A stretch of DNA of 64,000 nucleotides, from the NCBI RefSeq assembly GCF_003584165.1, contig NZ_QXFJ01000009.1:186001-250000 (forward strand). The letters run 5' to 3'. The notes beneath the pieces were generated by a model, which saw nothing but the letters and a program-made list of their open reading frames with translations, had not been told where the DNA came from and did not search any database. The position numbers and the translations under genes are program-made. Origin of the DNA: Flagellimonas aequoris. GTDB taxonomy: Bacteria > Bacteroidota > Bacteroidia > Flavobacteriales > Flavobacteriaceae. Positions 1 through 10,061 of this stretch are shown one piece after another (positions within the stretch are counted from its first letter, which is position 1; every line of letters starts with the position of its first letter).

Positions 1-432
1 ATACCTTCCTTACCTGTCTTCTTAAAAATCGTTGGGGCCTTGGATACCGAACTCACGGATTTTTTTGATGGCATGCCCAAAGTGAACGGTCAGAATTTTT
101 TGGTTTCCCGAAAAGATGACCAGACCATTATCGAAAAGGAAGATGAGGCCATCGGTTTTACCTACAACTACATCTTTAGCAAACATTTGAACTCGGTAGG
201 GTTTGAAAGTGTACTCTTGGAAGTGCAACCCAATTCAAAGCGCGATAAGGTGGTCACTGATGCTTTTGAGTTCAAATACATCCTTACGGGGGAATGCTAT
301 TATGTCATCGGTGATCAAGAGGTGTTGTTAAAGGAAGGGGACTCCATCTTTTTTGATGGTAGAATCCCCCATGTTCCTATCAACAAAGGCAAAGTGCCCT
401 CTAAAATGTTGGTGGTCTATTTCTTTATCTGA
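1..432 (+). CDS. XRE-family regulator with C-terminal cupin domain (5' truncated by window edge)
   Basis: The reading frame is open from base 1, so only the C-terminal part is present. The first residues (PSLPVFLKIVGALDTEL) look like the last helix of an XRE-type helix-turn-helix. A cupin-2 barrel follows: glycine-turn segments near VIGDQEVLLKEGDSIFFDG and a HVP motif. Regulators of this kind usually sense a small metabolite through the cupin and control an adjacent catabolic operon. The stop codon directly abuts the stop of the convergent HAD hydrolase gene (the two share the palindrome TGATCA at 430-435), so there is no intergenic space. I infer that it may regulate the neighbouring phosphonate-type operon; the sequence does not prove this. 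A TTG at 40 can be read as a start but would cut off the HTH, so I reject it. Confidence 0.75.
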   Translation: MPSLPVFLKIVGALDTELTDFFDGMPKVNGQNFLVSRKDDQTIIEKEDEAIGFTYNYIFSKHLNSVGFESVLLEVQPNSKRDKVVTDAFEFKYILTGECYYVIGDQEVLLKEGDSIFFDGRIPHVPINKGKVPSKMLVVYFFI

Positions 433-1116
433 TCATGGATACAGGACTCCGGCCAAAGCGTCCAAAGAAGTAAGGATGTAAGTAGGTTCTGCGGTTTCCA
501 ATTGCTCGCGGTTCTGGGCCCCCGACAGTACTGCCACTGTGATACCACAATGGGCATTTTTCCCTTCTTCAATATCGATGACGGAATCGCCAGCCTTTAA
601 CACGTGCTCAGGACCTACAATGTGGAACATTTCCATGGCCTTATCGATCATTTCAGAAGAAGGCCTTCCGTTTACCACATCATCCGCAGTGATCAATGCA
701 TCGATCTGTTTGCCAGGCTCCCATCCCAGTTTGTCTAAAAGGGATTGTGCCGTTTTTCTATCATAACCTGTGTTCAGCACCACTTTTACCCCATGGGATT
801 TTAAAATCTCAAAAAGTTCTTCCACACCTTCATATGGGGTCACCTCCAAATTGGTATAGGCTTCTTTCAACATTCCTTTAAAATCTTCATGTACCGCTTT
901 GGCATCCACTACTTCTTCCCTGCCATTTTGGGTCGCTTCCAAAACATCCACAATAGCCTTGTACTTTTCCTTTCCAGCACCAAATTCGAGGACCGTTTCC
1001 AGGGAAACATCCACCCCCCATTTGGCCAATGCCTGTCTAACTGTTTTATATACTACATTATCCTCGTTCACCGTAGTGCCCGCCATATCAAAAACCGCTA
1101 GTTTAATTTCTTTCAT
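433..1116 (-). CDS. Phosphonatase-like HAD hydrolase
   Basis: A 227-aa HAD-superfamily hydrolase. Motif I is FDMAGTTV near residues 9-16, with Asp9/Asp10 region as nucleophile, followed by an alpha-helical cap and the C-terminal AGDSVIDIEEG acidic motif that binds Mg2+. It resembles the PhnX-like family (TIGR03351 type), which is found beside phosphonate genes and probably cleaves a C-P bond or a related phosphate. The cap contains lysines K49, K51 and K53; true phosphonatases use a cap lysine to form a Schiff base, but I cannot tell whether one of these is equivalent. It overlaps the upstream oxidoreductase gene by 4 bp (ATGA type), so the two are translationally coupled. The product name is reasonably sure; the substrate is not. 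Confidence 0.8.
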   Translation of the reverse strand: MKEIKLAVFDMAGTTVNEDNVVYKTVRQALAKWGVDVSLETVLEFGAGKEKYKAIVDVLEATQNGREEVVDAKAVHEDFKGMLKEAYTNLEVTPYEGVEELFEILKSHGVKVVLNTGYDRKTAQSLLDKLGWEPGKQIDALITADDVVNGRPSSEMIDKAMEMFHIVGPEHVLKAGDSVIDIEEGKNAHCGITVAVLSGAQNREQLETAEPTYILTSLDALAGVLYP

Positions 1117-2285
1117 AAATTGATTTTCTGCGTATTAAAAATTGTTGCTATGTTCTTTTTGCTGAATCCGGCACTCCCTGTCATGCCCTTGCCTCCGATT
1201 CCGGTAACGATATGGATATGCTCATCAATGGTCTTTTGGAAGATATCGCTTGTCTTACACTGGGAGTACATGCCATACCACCTTCTTTGGATTTCATAGG
1301 TTGGCAAATCGATGATTTTCTTGGCTTCCTCCACCATAAAATGGTCAATATCCATATCCAAGTCGTACCCTAGGTCTTCTATGGAATTGGCATCCGCATA
1401 TTGATGGGAATCTCCCAAAATTACGGAACCATCCACAGCCTGCTTGAACAAAATGTGGACCCCCCACTGTTTTTGAAAGCTATCCTCTGGCTCATTCTGC
1501 TTGATTCTAGCGAATGATGGACACTCGTGGAAGGCCTCATATCTCCTGATGGACCATCCTGTTAGAATAGATCCCTTTAACTCGTAATTGCCTTGGGGTT
1601 TGGTCTGCATCATCTGCAATTTGGACACTTCCAGATCACTATGGGCAAATGCTTCGGGATATAGATTCTTAAAATCGCTTCCATTGCAAATAACCACTTT
1701 TTTGGCCCAAAGCTTTTCCCCTGCCGAGCTTTCCACCTCAATCCAATCCCCGTTTCGTTCGCAATTGATCACAGGGAAACTCATTTTGATCTCCATTCCC
1801 TTGTGGGTCCCCAAAAATTCCTGTAACCTGTGGATCATAATCCTGGGTTCCACGGTAACTTCTTCAGGGAAAAAGAGTCCTGCAGTCACGTAATCCTTCC
1901 TCAACCCTGGGTAACGGTCCAAACATTCGCTTTTGGTAAGCATTTTTGAAGCGTACTCGTTGCTGTTGTTGATGGCCCTGAGTTCCACCAACAATTGTTC
2001 TTCCTCTTCATTGGAAGCCAAATATACCGTACCGTTCTGACGGATGCTGATATCGAACTGTGATTGGATCTCTTTGTAAATACGAAGGCTCTCCCTTCCG
2101 TATTTCTGCCATTTGGAGTTCATACCCGATGGAACCACTTGTCCAAAATTTTGTGTGGTCGCTCCTTTGGGATAGGCATTTTTTTCCACCAAACAGACTT
2201 TTAATCCCATTTCCATGGCGTGATAGGCATGAAAAGTCCCCAAAATGCCACCACCTACAATGACGACATCATATTTATTGTCCAT
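1113..2285 (-). CDS. FAD-dependent oxidoreductase, TIGR03364-like (phosphonate-associated)
   Basis: A 390-aa flavoprotein of the DAO/glycine oxidase fold. It starts with a dinucleotide-binding motif (VVIVGGGILGTFHAYHA, about residues 7-23) and has the ATTQNFGQV segment and a C-terminal GIGGKGMTGSAG FAD-contact region. This family is characteristically encoded next to a phosphonatase-like HAD hydrolase, as here, and is proposed to oxidise an amino- or methylamino-phosphonate to an aldehyde that the hydrolase then cleaves. The gene overlaps the transporter upstream by 11 bp and the hydrolase downstream by 4 bp, so all three form one operon. The specific substrate cannot be read from the sequence. 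Confidence 0.8.
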   Translation of the reverse strand: MDNKYDVVIVGGGILGTFHAYHAMEMGLKVCLVEKNAYPKGATTQNFGQVVPSGMNSKWQKYGRESLRIYKEIQSQFDISIRQNGTVYLASNEEEEQLLVELRAINNSNEYASKMLTKSECLDRYPGLRKDYVTAGLFFPEEVTVEPRIMIHRLQEFLGTHKGMEIKMSFPVINCERNGDWIEVESSAGEKLWAKKVVICNGSDFKNLYPEAFAHSDLEVSKLQMMQTKPQGNYELKGSILTGWSIRRYEAFHECPSFARIKQNEPEDSFQKQWGVHILFKQAVDGSVILGDSHQYADANSIEDLGYDLDMDIDHFMVEEAKKIIDLPTYEIQRRWYGMYSQCKTSDIFQKTIDEHIHIVTGIGGKGMTGSAGFSKKNIATIFNTQKINL

Positions 2286-3555
2286 AATCCAATCGTTCTT
2301 TTATATTTTCAGATTTGTGTCGTGCCCCAAAATGGAGAAACAACATTACGGTAATCACTATTCCGATAACGGCCACGGCATACGTGCCATACACAAAGAA
2401 GTTAAGCCAAGAAAGCTTGGCCTGTCCAAAATTCTTGTAGAGCAATACCAAAACACTGCCCGCATAGCCAAAGGCATCTGCGATGTAGATAAGAAACCCT
2501 GAGTTCCCCCTTACCTTAAAGGCTGCAATGAACCGATCAAAAAACAGGCAGTTGAAGGGCACGTAGCAAATGTAGAGTCCAAAACCGGTTGAAACCATCC
2601 AAACAAAGGGGTCCAATACCCCCGTTTGGAACAAGATGGTAGACAAAGCCAACACTACAGTACCCAACAACAAAAGACCGTGATAGGTGAGCAAGGCCTT
2701 AAAATTATCCTTAATATAAAAAATGGTCCCAATAATCAATAGTACCACAATGGCGATGATGATTTCGGAAGTCGAAAACACGGAGATATCGCCTTGATAG
2801 CCGATACTGTCCCACAATTCGCGGGCAAAATTGTCCCTGAAATCCCTAAAAGCGGTCAGAAAGGTGTAAAAGATGACCACCAACAGTAACGGAAAAAAGA
2901 ACTGTTTCACCAAACTGCTACGGTCTTCCTTGGTCATGGGAATCCGCTCGGTCCTGCTTTCAATATCTTCAGGGGTTGGCGGCGGCACCTTTTGCAACAT
3001 GTAGGAACAAAGGAGTAACGGTATAAAAAACAACGCTCCGGTCACTACTGGCATCCAAAATTCAGTGACTCCCCAATTGTTCATCACATAAAGTCCAACG
3101 GATTTGACCACGCCACTCGATACGATAAAACTGGCCGAGAGTACCACCCCAAGAATGTCCGTGAACCTTCTCCCTTCAATATACGAGAACACAATGCCCC
3201 AAATCATACCCAAGGGCAAACCGTTCAAAAACATAAAAGCAATATTGTACGGGGCGGGCACCCAGGCGAACAACAACAAGGAAAGCTCCGCCATCGCAAT
3301 CAGGGAAATCAGGTACATCAACCTTCGGTTGGGTTTTAATTCTGAAATCACCTTGATCCCCACAAATTTGGAAAGTGCATACCCTACCACCTGTGCAATG
3401 ACCAACAGTATTTTGTAGTTTATCCCGAAATAGGACAGCCCTTCAAAAGTGGCCACTGAAAACGGCTTTCTAAAGGCATACATGCAAAAGTAGGTGCCAA
3501 AAGCAGCCAGCGATGCATGCAAAACAAAAATCAAACTCGACCGCTTTTTCAACAT
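2275..3555 (-). CDS. DUF5690-family MFS-type transporter
   Basis: A 426-aa polytopic inner-membrane protein with about twelve hydrophobic segments. The N-terminal signature (AAFGTYFCMYAFRKPFSVATF) matches the DUF5690 group of MFS-like transporters of Bacteroidota, distantly related to organophosphate:phosphate antiporters. It is the first gene of a leftward operon with the FAD oxidoreductase and HAD hydrolase. Import of the phosphonate or aminophosphonate that these enzymes process is therefore the natural inference. The start ATG at 3555 follows an AT-rich divergent promoter region shared with xylB. Family assignment is good; the transported compound is unknown. Confidence 0.8.
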   Translation of the reverse strand: MLKKRSSLIFVLHASLAAFGTYFCMYAFRKPFSVATFEGLSYFGINYKILLVIAQVVGYALSKFVGIKVISELKPNRRLMYLISLIAMAELSLLLFAWVPAPYNIAFMFLNGLPLGMIWGIVFSYIEGRRFTDILGVVLSASFIVSSGVVKSVGLYVMNNWGVTEFWMPVVTGALFFIPLLLCSYMLQKVPPPTPEDIESRTERIPMTKEDRSSLVKQFFFPLLLVVIFYTFLTAFRDFRDNFARELWDSIGYQGDISVFSTSEIIIAIVVLLIIGTIFYIKDNFKALLTYHGLLLLGTVVLALSTILFQTGVLDPFVWMVSTGFGLYICYVPFNCLFFDRFIAAFKVRGNSGFLIYIADAFGYAGSVLVLLYKNFGQAKLSWLNFFVYGTYAVAVIGIVITVMLFLHFGARHKSENIKERLDYGQ

Positions 3556-3754
3556 ACCTTATATATTATATGTTTACAAATACTAAAATTATGTTTCAAA
3601 TTACTCAAATTTATAAGAAAAAAACCCTTCTTTTTAGATTAAAAAATTGTTAGTAAAAAATTACACTTTTTAAGGATTAGGGGATATAATCCGATTTAAA
3701 AAAGAGTTTTGATCTATAAATAACTATTTTCATTGAAGAATTCCACTTCAATTT
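3556..3754. promoter_or_regulatory. Divergent promoter region between phosphonate-type operon and xylBA
   Basis: This very AT-rich spacer (199 bp) separates two divergent operons, so promoters for both must lie here. It contains an inverted repeat GGATTA-N7-TAATCC (3674-3692), a possible operator on the xylB side. A TAAATTTG box on the minus strand (3606-3613) fits the Bacteroidota -7 consensus, but I see no well-placed -33 TTG. No regulator gene of the XylR type is adjacent. Confidence 0.4.
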
Positions 3755-5239
3755 ATGTATTGGATAGGTTATGATATTGGCAGTTCCTCCATAAAAGCTG
3801 CTCTAGTGCATGCCAATGATGGCAGTGTTAAGGATATTGCCCAGCAACCCAAACAGGAAATGCCCATCGATTCCCCAAAAAGTGGCTGGGCCGAACAAGA
3901 TCCCGATCTATGGTGGAAGCATGCCTGCAATGCCACCCAAGAGCTGATCAAAAAACATAACATTGACAAAAACCAGATCAAGGGAGCTGGGATTTCCTAT
4001 CAAATGCACGGGTTGGTCGTGGTGGACAAGAACCTGAAACCATTGCGGCCGTCCATCATTTGGTGCGATAGTAGGGCGGTGGAAACGGGGGAAGACCTTT
4101 TCAATAAAGCGGGGCACGACAAGTGTGTGGAACATTTATTGAATTCTCCTAGCAATTTTACCCTTTCCAAGTTGAAATGGGTAAAAGACCATGAACCTGA
4201 TATTTTTAGGAACATCCACAAGTTCATGTTACCTGGGGATTATATCGCCTTAAAACTTTCCGGAAAATGTGTGACAACACCTTCAGGCCTTTCCGAAGGC
4301 ATTCTTTGGGATTTCAAGGAAAATGCATTGGCCACATGGCTTTTGGAAGAAGCGGGAATTGATCCCTCCTTGGTTTCAGAAATCCGTCCCTCCTTTTCGG
4401 AACAGGGCACCGTGAACAAACAAGGGGCATTGGAATCTGGCCTTCCAGAAGGTATTCCCATCATGTACCGGGCCGGGGACCAACCCAACAATGCCCTTTC
4501 CCTAAATGTGATGCAGCCCGGACAAATTGCAGCTACCGGGGGTACTTCAGGCGTGGTGTACGCTATTTCCGAACACGAACAAACAAAGGAACACACCCGA
4601 ATCAACAGTTTTGCCCACACCAACCATTCAGCCACCCATCCCCGAATTGGCAAGCTGCTCTGCATCAACGGAACAGGGATCCAATACAGTTGGATCAAGA
4701 ACGAACTAACCCAAGGACTTTCCTATAACGAAATGAATCTAAAAGCGGAATCGGTGCCTATCGGGTCCAACAGCCTACAAATCATTCCCTTTGGAAATGG
4801 GGCCGAACGCATGCTGGAAAACAAGGACAAGGGATCCCGTATCCTGAACCTCAACTTTAACCAACACAAGGCACCACACCTGTTTAGGGCTGCTTTGGAG
4901 GGCATTGCCTTTTCCTTTGTGTATGGTATGGAAATCCTAAAGAACGATGGAGTACACATCACCTCCGTCAAAGCGGGAAATGACAACCTGTTCCAGGCCA
5001 ACATCTTTGCCAAGACCATTGCAACCCTTACCAACAGCAAAATTGAAATAGTGGAAACCACTGGGGCTGTGGGAGCGGCTCGAGCGGCAGCTTTGGCGTT
5101 TGGTGACTTTAAAAACATGACCGAGGCCACAGCTTCGGATGCCATTCAACATACGTATTCGCCAGATGCTTTTTCCGAGGCATACCAAGAGGCCTATCAA
5201 AAATGGAAAAAAGAACTCAATAGCTATTTGCACAACTGA
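3755..5239 (+). CDS. xylB: Xylulokinase
   Basis: A 494-aa FGGY-family sugar kinase. The N-terminal actin-fold phosphate motif is [13 protein letters not shown], the hinge/active-site segment is [15 protein letters not shown], and the C-terminal FGGY signature region includes [21 protein letters not shown] and the adenosine-contact [18 protein letters not shown]. It phosphorylates D-xylulose to D-xylulose 5-phosphate in the cytoplasm, feeding the pentose phosphate pathway. It is followed 13 bp later by xylA, an arrangement that fixes the function well. The start ATG at 3755 gives the expected length for the family. Confidence 0.95.
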   Translation: MYWIGYDIGSSSIKAALVHANDGSVKDIAQQPKQEMPIDSPKSGWAEQDPDLWWKHACNATQELIKKHNIDKNQIKGAGISYQMHGLVVVDKNLKPLRPSIIWCDSRAVETGEDLFNKAGHDKCVEHLLNSPSNFTLSKLKWVKDHEPDIFRNIHKFMLPGDYIALKLSGKCVTTPSGLSEGILWDFKENALATWLLEEAGIDPSLVSEIRPSFSEQGTVNKQGALESGLPEGIPIMYRAGDQPNNALSLNVMQPGQIAATGGTSGVVYAISEHEQTKEHTRINSFAHTNHSATHPRIGKLLCINGTGIQYSWIKNELTQGLSYNEMNLKAESVPIGSNSLQIIPFGNGAERMLENKDKGSRILNLNFNQHKAPHLFRAALEGIAFSFVYGMEILKNDGVHITSVKAGNDNLFQANIFAKTIATLTNSKIEIVETTGAVGAARAAALAFGDFKNMTEATASDAIQHTYSPDAFSEAYQEAYQKWKKELNSYLHN

Positions 5240-5252
5240 ACAAATCCATATT

Positions 5253-6578
5253 ATGATCACAACAGGAGACAAGGAATTTTTTAAGGGAATCCCAAAAATT
5301 CCGTTTGAAGGAAAGGGATCGGACAATCCGCTCGCCTTCAAATACTATGACGAAAACAAACTTGTGGGCGGTAAGTCCATGAAGGAGCATTTCCGGTTTG
5401 CCATTGCCTATTGGCATACGTTTACCGGGGTTGGTTCCGATCCTTTCGGGGCACCTACCCAAGCTTTCCCTTGGTTAACGAGTTCGGACCCAATCCAACA
5501 GGCCAAGGACAAAATGGATGCTGCCTTCGAGTTCATTACCAAAATAGGCGCCCCGTACTTTTGTTTTCACGATTTTGATTTGATTGCGGAAGGCAACACT
5601 CTTGCAGAATCCGAAAAACGGTTGGACCTCATCACCGATTATGCCCAGGAAAAAATGACGGCATCCGGGGTAAAACTGCTCTGGGGCACGGCTAATTGCT
5701 TTAGTCACCCCCGTTATATGAACGGCGCAGCGACCAATCCCGATTTTGATGTGGTGGCCTTTGCCGGGGCACAGATCAAAAATGCGTTGGATGCCACCAT
5801 CAAACTGGGAGGTGAAAACTATGTTTTTTGGGGCGGTCGAGAAGGGTATATGTCGTTGTTGAACACCGATATGGGCCGGGAACTGGACCACATGGCGCGT
5901 TTTCTGCATATGGCGAAGGACTACGCCCGCAAACAGGGGTTCAAGGGTACTTTCTTCATAGAACCCAAACCCATGGAACCGACAAAACATCAATATGATT
6001 TTGATGCTGCCACCGTTCTGGGCTTTTTGACCAAGTACGACCTCTTGGATGATTTCAAACTCAACATTGAAGTGAACCATGCCACCTTGGCCCAGCATAC
6101 CTTTGAACATGAATTACAGATAGCCGCCGACAACGGACTTTTGGGAAGCATAGACGCCAATCGGGGCGATTACCAGAACGGGTGGGACACGGACCAATTC
6201 CCCGTAGATGTGTATGAGCTCACCCAAGCTATGTTGGTGATACTGCAAGCAGGAGGCTTTCAGGGAGGCGGTATCAATTTTGATGCGAAGATCAGAAGGA
6301 ACTCAACAGACCTGGAAGATATTTTTTATGCGCACATTGGTGGAATGGATGCATTTTCCAGAGCTTTGGTCGCCGCAAATAGTATTTTGGAAAATTCCGA
6401 CTATCTTAGCAGGAGAAGAGACCGCTATGCGTCTTTTGATGCTGGGACCGGAAAAGCGTTCGAAGAAGGGAAACTTAGCTTGGAGGACCTCTATGCGCAC
6501 GCCAATTTGCACCAAGACATCAAAAAGCGGAGCGGTCAACAAGAGTTGTTTGAAAACATCATCAACCAATTTATTTAA
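5253..6578 (+). CDS. xylA: Xylose isomerase
   Basis: Class II xylose isomerase, 441 aa from the ATG at 5253. The frame stays open further upstream (to 5139), but that stretch overlaps xylB and lacks family similarity, so the start [10 protein letters not shown] is preferred. Visible hallmarks are [18 protein letters not shown], the HDFD catalytic/metal segment, [16 protein letters not shown] (the LEPKP signature with metal-ligand Glu), [16 protein letters not shown] and SIDANRGD. It interconverts D-xylose and D-xylulose using two divalent metal ions. It sits between the kinase and a sodium/sugar symporter, giving a complete uptake and conversion route for xylose. Confidence 0.96.
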   Translation: MITTGDKEFFKGIPKIPFEGKGSDNPLAFKYYDENKLVGGKSMKEHFRFAIAYWHTFTGVGSDPFGAPTQAFPWLTSSDPIQQAKDKMDAAFEFITKIGAPYFCFHDFDLIAEGNTLAESEKRLDLITDYAQEKMTASGVKLLWGTANCFSHPRYMNGAATNPDFDVVAFAGAQIKNALDATIKLGGENYVFWGGREGYMSLLNTDMGRELDHMARFLHMAKDYARKQGFKGTFFIEPKPMEPTKHQYDFDAATVLGFLTKYDLLDDFKLNIEVNHATLAQHTFEHELQIAADNGLLGSIDANRGDYQNGWDTDQFPVDVYELTQAMLVILQAGGFQGGGINFDAKIRRNSTDLEDIFYAHIGGMDAFSRALVAANSILENSDYLSRRRDRYASFDAGTGKAFEEGKLSLEDLYAHANLHQDIKKRSGQQELFENIINQFI

Positions 6579-6640
6579 TTAACAAAACAAACTAATCTAT
6601 TTGGCTTTTGACCTAGGGCCAAACAATCAAATTGTAAAAC

Positions 6641-8290
6641 ATGGCACTTATTTCGTTTTTGGGATTTACGCTCTTGGTAGCATTTATATCCTGGTGGTCC
6701 GTTAGAAAAACGGATGAAACATCTTCTGATGGTTATTTTCTTGGGGGAAGGAGTCTTACTGCTGGCGTCATTGCCGGCTCATTGCTTTTGACCAACCTTT
6801 CCACAGAACAAATTGTAGGTCTTAACGGTAGCGCCTATAAGGATGGGTTATCCGTAATGGCTTGGGAAACCTTGGCTGCATTGGCCATAGTGGTAACTGC
6901 AATGTTCTTGTTGCCCCGCTATTTGAAAGGAGGCCTTACCACTGTTCCCCAATTTTTGGCCAAAAGATTCGATACTACCACCAAGACCATCACTTCGGGA
7001 TTGTTCTTGACAGGTTATGTGGTGGTGTTGCTCCCAGTGATCCTGTATTCTGGTTCCGTGGCCATTAGCGGCATGTTCGATATACCCCAAGTACTGGGCG
7101 TATCCGACTCCACGGCACTGGTCATCTGCATATGGGGTATTGGAATCGTAGGTTCCATTTATGCCGTTTTTGGTGGGTTAAAAGCTGTGGCCGTTTCCGA
7201 TAGTATCAACGCCATCGGACTTATTATAGGAGGTGTGCTCATTCCTGTTTTTGGATTGATGGCCATTGGGGATGGAAGCGTTCTGTCTGGCCTTGACACC
7301 TTGATGTCTGCCAATCCAGAGCGTTTCGACTCAACAGGAAATCCCGGACAAGAAGTTCCCTTCGCTACCATTTTTACAGGGATGATGCTCGTTCAGTTGT
7401 TCTACTGGGGAACCAACCAACAGATCATTCAAAGGGGATTGGGTGCCAAAAACTTGGCCGAAGGACAAAAGGGGCTTTTGCTGGCTGCCTTTTTAAAGAT
7501 TTTGGGACCCATCATCCTGGTATTGCCCGGAATGATCGCCTACTATTATTTTGAAGGCGGATTGGCCAGTAGCGACCTTGCCTATCCAGAATTGGTAAGG
7601 GCCGTATTGCCCAAGCCGTTGATGGGCTTTTTTGCCGCGGTGCTTTTTGGTGCCATCTTGAGTTCCTTCAACAGTGTGTTGAACAGTTCTGTGACATTGT
7701 TCGGAATTGATATTTACAAACAGCACATCAACAAGGAAGCTTCGGAAATGACCATTGTAAAATATGGAAAGATTTTCGGGATTTGCTTGGCACTCGCCGC
7801 AATGTTCATTGCCCCACTCATTGCCAATGCGGGTAGTCTTTTCAACTATTTACAGGAAATCAACGGTATCTATAGCATCCCGATATTCACGATCATTGTA
7901 GTAGGTTATTTGACCAAAAGGGTTCCTGCCATTGCAGCTAAAATTGGTATCCTATCCGGTTCCATCTTGTACATCATCAGTCAATTTATCGTAGGGCCAA
8001 GAATGGTGGCCAGTGCGCTGGCCGAGGCGAAGGCAAACGGCGTTACCGACCCGCAAGAACTGCATATGGTAGAGGCAGGTGCCTATCCCCATTATCTTCA
8101 TGTCATGGCGATATTGTTCATTACCAATATCATCATCATGTTGATCATCGGTAAATTCTACCCAAGAAAAGAGGCGTTCGAACTGGAATATACCAAACAA
8201 GTGTCCATAGAACCTTGGAAACACGTTAAATTGGCAAGTGCCTTTATTTGTATAGTGGTAATCACCATCTATATTTATTTTGCCAAATAG
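6641..8290 (+). CDS. Sodium/sugar symporter of the SSS family (probable xylose uptake)
   Basis: A 549-aa polytopic protein with about fourteen hydrophobic segments, of the solute:sodium symporter (vSGLT-like) family. Typical elements are GYFLGGRSLTAGVIAGSLLLTNLSTEQIVGLNGSAY near the N-terminus, a Na+-site region (GAILSSFNSVLNSSVTLFGIDIY) around the eighth helix, and NQQIIQRGLGAKN. It lies 62 bp downstream of xylA on the same strand and before a strong terminator, so import of D-xylose (or another monosaccharide) for XylA/XylB is the likely role. The sugar specificity is inferred from context only. Confidence 0.88.
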   Translation: MALISFLGFTLLVAFISWWSVRKTDETSSDGYFLGGRSLTAGVIAGSLLLTNLSTEQIVGLNGSAYKDGLSVMAWETLAALAIVVTAMFLLPRYLKGGLTTVPQFLAKRFDTTTKTITSGLFLTGYVVVLLPVILYSGSVAISGMFDIPQVLGVSDSTALVICIWGIGIVGSIYAVFGGLKAVAVSDSINAIGLIIGGVLIPVFGLMAIGDGSVLSGLDTLMSANPERFDSTGNPGQEVPFATIFTGMMLVQLFYWGTNQQIIQRGLGAKNLAEGQKGLLLAAFLKILGPIILVLPGMIAYYYFEGGLASSDLAYPELVRAVLPKPLMGFFAAVLFGAILSSFNSVLNSSVTLFGIDIYKQHINKEASEMTIVKYGKIFGICLALAAMFIAPLIANAGSLFNYLQEINGIYSIPIFTIIVVGYLTKRVPAIAAKIGILSGSILYIISQFIVGPRMVASALAEAKANGVTDPQELHMVEAGAYPHYLHVMAILFITNIIIMLIIGKFYPRKEAFELEYTKQVSIEPWKHVKLASAFICIVVITIYIYFAK

Positions 8291-8314
8291 CAAACCAATA
8301 CTATTCCATAAAAA

Positions 8315-8349
8315 AGAAAAAGCCCGGGATTTGATCCCGGGCTTTTTCT
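8315..8349. terminator. Rho-independent terminator after the xylose operon
   Basis: A perfect 10-bp GC-rich stem (AGCCCGGGAT / ATCCCGGGCT, 8321-8343) with a 3-nt loop is flanked by A-rich and T-rich tracts. It should work in both directions, serving the symporter gene on the plus strand and the convergent LytTR regulator gene on the minus strand. Confidence 0.93.
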
Positions 8350-8366
8350 TTAATTGGTCGGTTTAA

Positions 8367-9059
8367 TTATTGCAATACACTTTTTAAAAAGTGTTCTTTA
8401 TAAGCACGACCAAGCGGTATTTTGGAACCATTGGTCAACAACACCTGGTTCCCAGAGATCCTGTCTATTTTTTGGGTATTGATGATATGGGATTTGTGTA
8501 CTTGGTAGTATTGACCTGCTGGTAGCACGTCCAACCAATGGCGCAAGGGCTCATTGGAAAGTATTTTCTTGTTCTTTAAATGGATCTCGGTATAATCGGA
8601 ATCCGAAGAAATGGTGTAAATGTCACGAATCGAGACCTTGATATGTTCGTGGCTCGATTTTACATAAATCTCACTCACCTGCGTAGCGTCGTTCCTTAAA
8701 GCATTATGTTCCTGTTTAACGCTGACCTTATTTACCGCCTGCAAAAAACGTTGGAATGAAAAGGGTTTTAGCAGATAATCCACCACGTTCAGGTCGTAAC
8801 CTTCCAGGGCATATTCAGAAAAAGCCGTGGTAAGTACTACATGTGGGGCTTCGGGGATGCTTTTTAGAAAATCGAGACCGTTGATCTTGGGCAAATGGAT
8901 GTCCAGAAACATTAAATCCACAGGTTCCGCTTTCAAGAACTCCATGGCCTGTATACCGTCGGAAAAGACCCCAACAAGTTCCAGGGCAGGCACATCTTGG
9001 ATGAACTTTTTTAAAATACGCTGTGCAGGGGGTTGGTCCTCAACAATAATGCATCTCAT
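8367..9059 (-). CDS. LytTR-family DNA-binding response regulator
   Basis: A 230-aa two-domain regulator. The receiver domain (residues 1-115) has the acidic pair E7/D8, phospho-acceptor D53 (MFLDIHLP), T78 and K98 (LLKPF). The C-terminal LytTR domain (about 130-230) contains YVKSSHEHIKVSIRDIYTISSDSDYTEIHL and YQVHKSHIIN. It is encoded 3 bp after the sensor kinase gene, its obvious partner. LytTR regulators in this phylum often act on a few promoters close by; the target is not evident here. The receiver residues are all intact, so it should be phosphorylated normally. Confidence 0.93.
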   Translation of the reverse strand: MRCIIVEDQPPAQRILKKFIQDVPALELVGVFSDGIQAMEFLKAEPVDLMFLDIHLPKINGLDFLKSIPEAPHVVLTTAFSEYALEGYDLNVVDYLLKPFSFQRFLQAVNKVSVKQEHNALRNDATQVSEIYVKSSHEHIKVSIRDIYTISSDSDYTEIHLKNKKILSNEPLRHWLDVLPAGQYYQVHKSHIINTQKIDRISGNQVLLTNGSKIPLGRAYKEHFLKSVLQ

Positions 9060-9062
9060 ATT

Positions 9063-10061
9063 TTAAACTTTTTCTAGTTCTAGCTTTAGGTAAACATCAT
9101 AGGTATTCGAAGATTCCTTGATTTCCAGTTCATGTTTTTTCGGATATAGAATCTCTAAACGCTTCCTTACGTTCTGAAGTCCGATGCCTTTTGCGATCGT
9201 ATCCAAACTGGGTACCAACTCAAAATTGTTCTTGCAATGAAAATACAATATGTCATTCTCCACTTTTATCGAAACATCTATTTCGATATCAGACGATTGA
9301 CCAGATTGACTGTGCTTAAAAGCGTTCTCAATAAATACGATCAAAATCAACGGGGCAATCTTATATTCCTCCTTTATCTCCTTCACATCAAACCGAACCA
9401 CTCCCCTATCCTCTATCTGTAGCTTGTACAACCGGATAAAATTGCCCAATTGTTCCAACTCCTTCTTTAAAGGTACAAACTGTTCCTTGGATTCGTACAA
9501 CATATATCGCAAAACCCCACTCATCTCCAAGATGATCTCTGGGGTCTTGGGCGAGTTCTGCAAGGCGTAGGAATATAGGTTGTTCAAATTATTGAACAAA
9601 AAATGGGGATTGATCTGACTGCGCAGAAACTGGATTTCGCTTTCCTGTATGGCACTCTTCAACTCATCGATCTGTGCCTGTTTTTGAAGGGCATCCCAAC
9701 CAAATTTGCATCCCGATAGGATGAACATGACCGGCAACAATCCCAAAAGGGAAATATATAGACCAGGGAAGGTATCACCTCTCTTGGTACCCGGGTACAT
9801 AAGGGGCTCCAAAATCAATTCCTCAATAGAAATTACGGTAGCAACAATGATGGCGAATCCCAAGAAAAATTGCCAGTATTTCTTCTTGTACAAAAACTTG
9901 GGCATCAAATAATAAGTAACCACGACGGTGGCCCCACTGTAATAAATCAGATACAGTGTCTTATCAAAATTTATGGTTTCCTCGTTTCGGTCGAACGAGA
10001 AAAATAGGAGCACGATAATGTGCAATACAATTTGGAAAAGAAGCTCCTTTCTAGAAATCAA
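9063..10061 (-). CDS. LytS-type sensor histidine kinase (His_kinase/HATPase)
   Basis: A 332-aa inner-membrane kinase with four predicted transmembrane helices in residues 1-125, a short coiled coil, then the LytS-type dimerisation/phospho-acceptor box QINPHFLFNNLNNLYS (His153). A GHKL ATPase domain follows, with N-box FIENAFKH and G-box KGIGLQNVRKRLE. No periplasmic sensor domain is present, so it probably senses a membrane or intramembrane signal. It forms an operon with the LytTR regulator, only 3 bp downstream. Confidence 0.92.
   Translation of the reverse strand: MISRKELLFQIVLHIIVLLFFSFDRNEETINFDKTLYLIYYSGATVVVTYYLMPKFLYKKKYWQFFLGFAIIVATVISIEELILEPLMYPGTKRGDTFPGLYISLLGLLPVMFILSGCKFGWDALQKQAQIDELKSAIQESEIQFLRSQINPHFLFNNLNNLYSYALQNSPKTPEIILEMSGVLRYMLYESKEQFVPLKKELEQLGNFIRLYKLQIEDRGVVRFDVKEIKEEYKIAPLILIVFIENAFKHSQSGQSSDIEIDVSIKVENDILYFHCKNNFELVPSLDTIAKGIGLQNVRKRLEILYPKKHELEIKESSNTYDVYLKLELEKV

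Noticed and set aside
5139..5252. Longer N-terminus for xylose isomerase starting at 5139
   Set aside because: The added 38 residues overlap xylB and are unlike any xylose isomerase. The ATG at 5253 gives the family's normal start and length.
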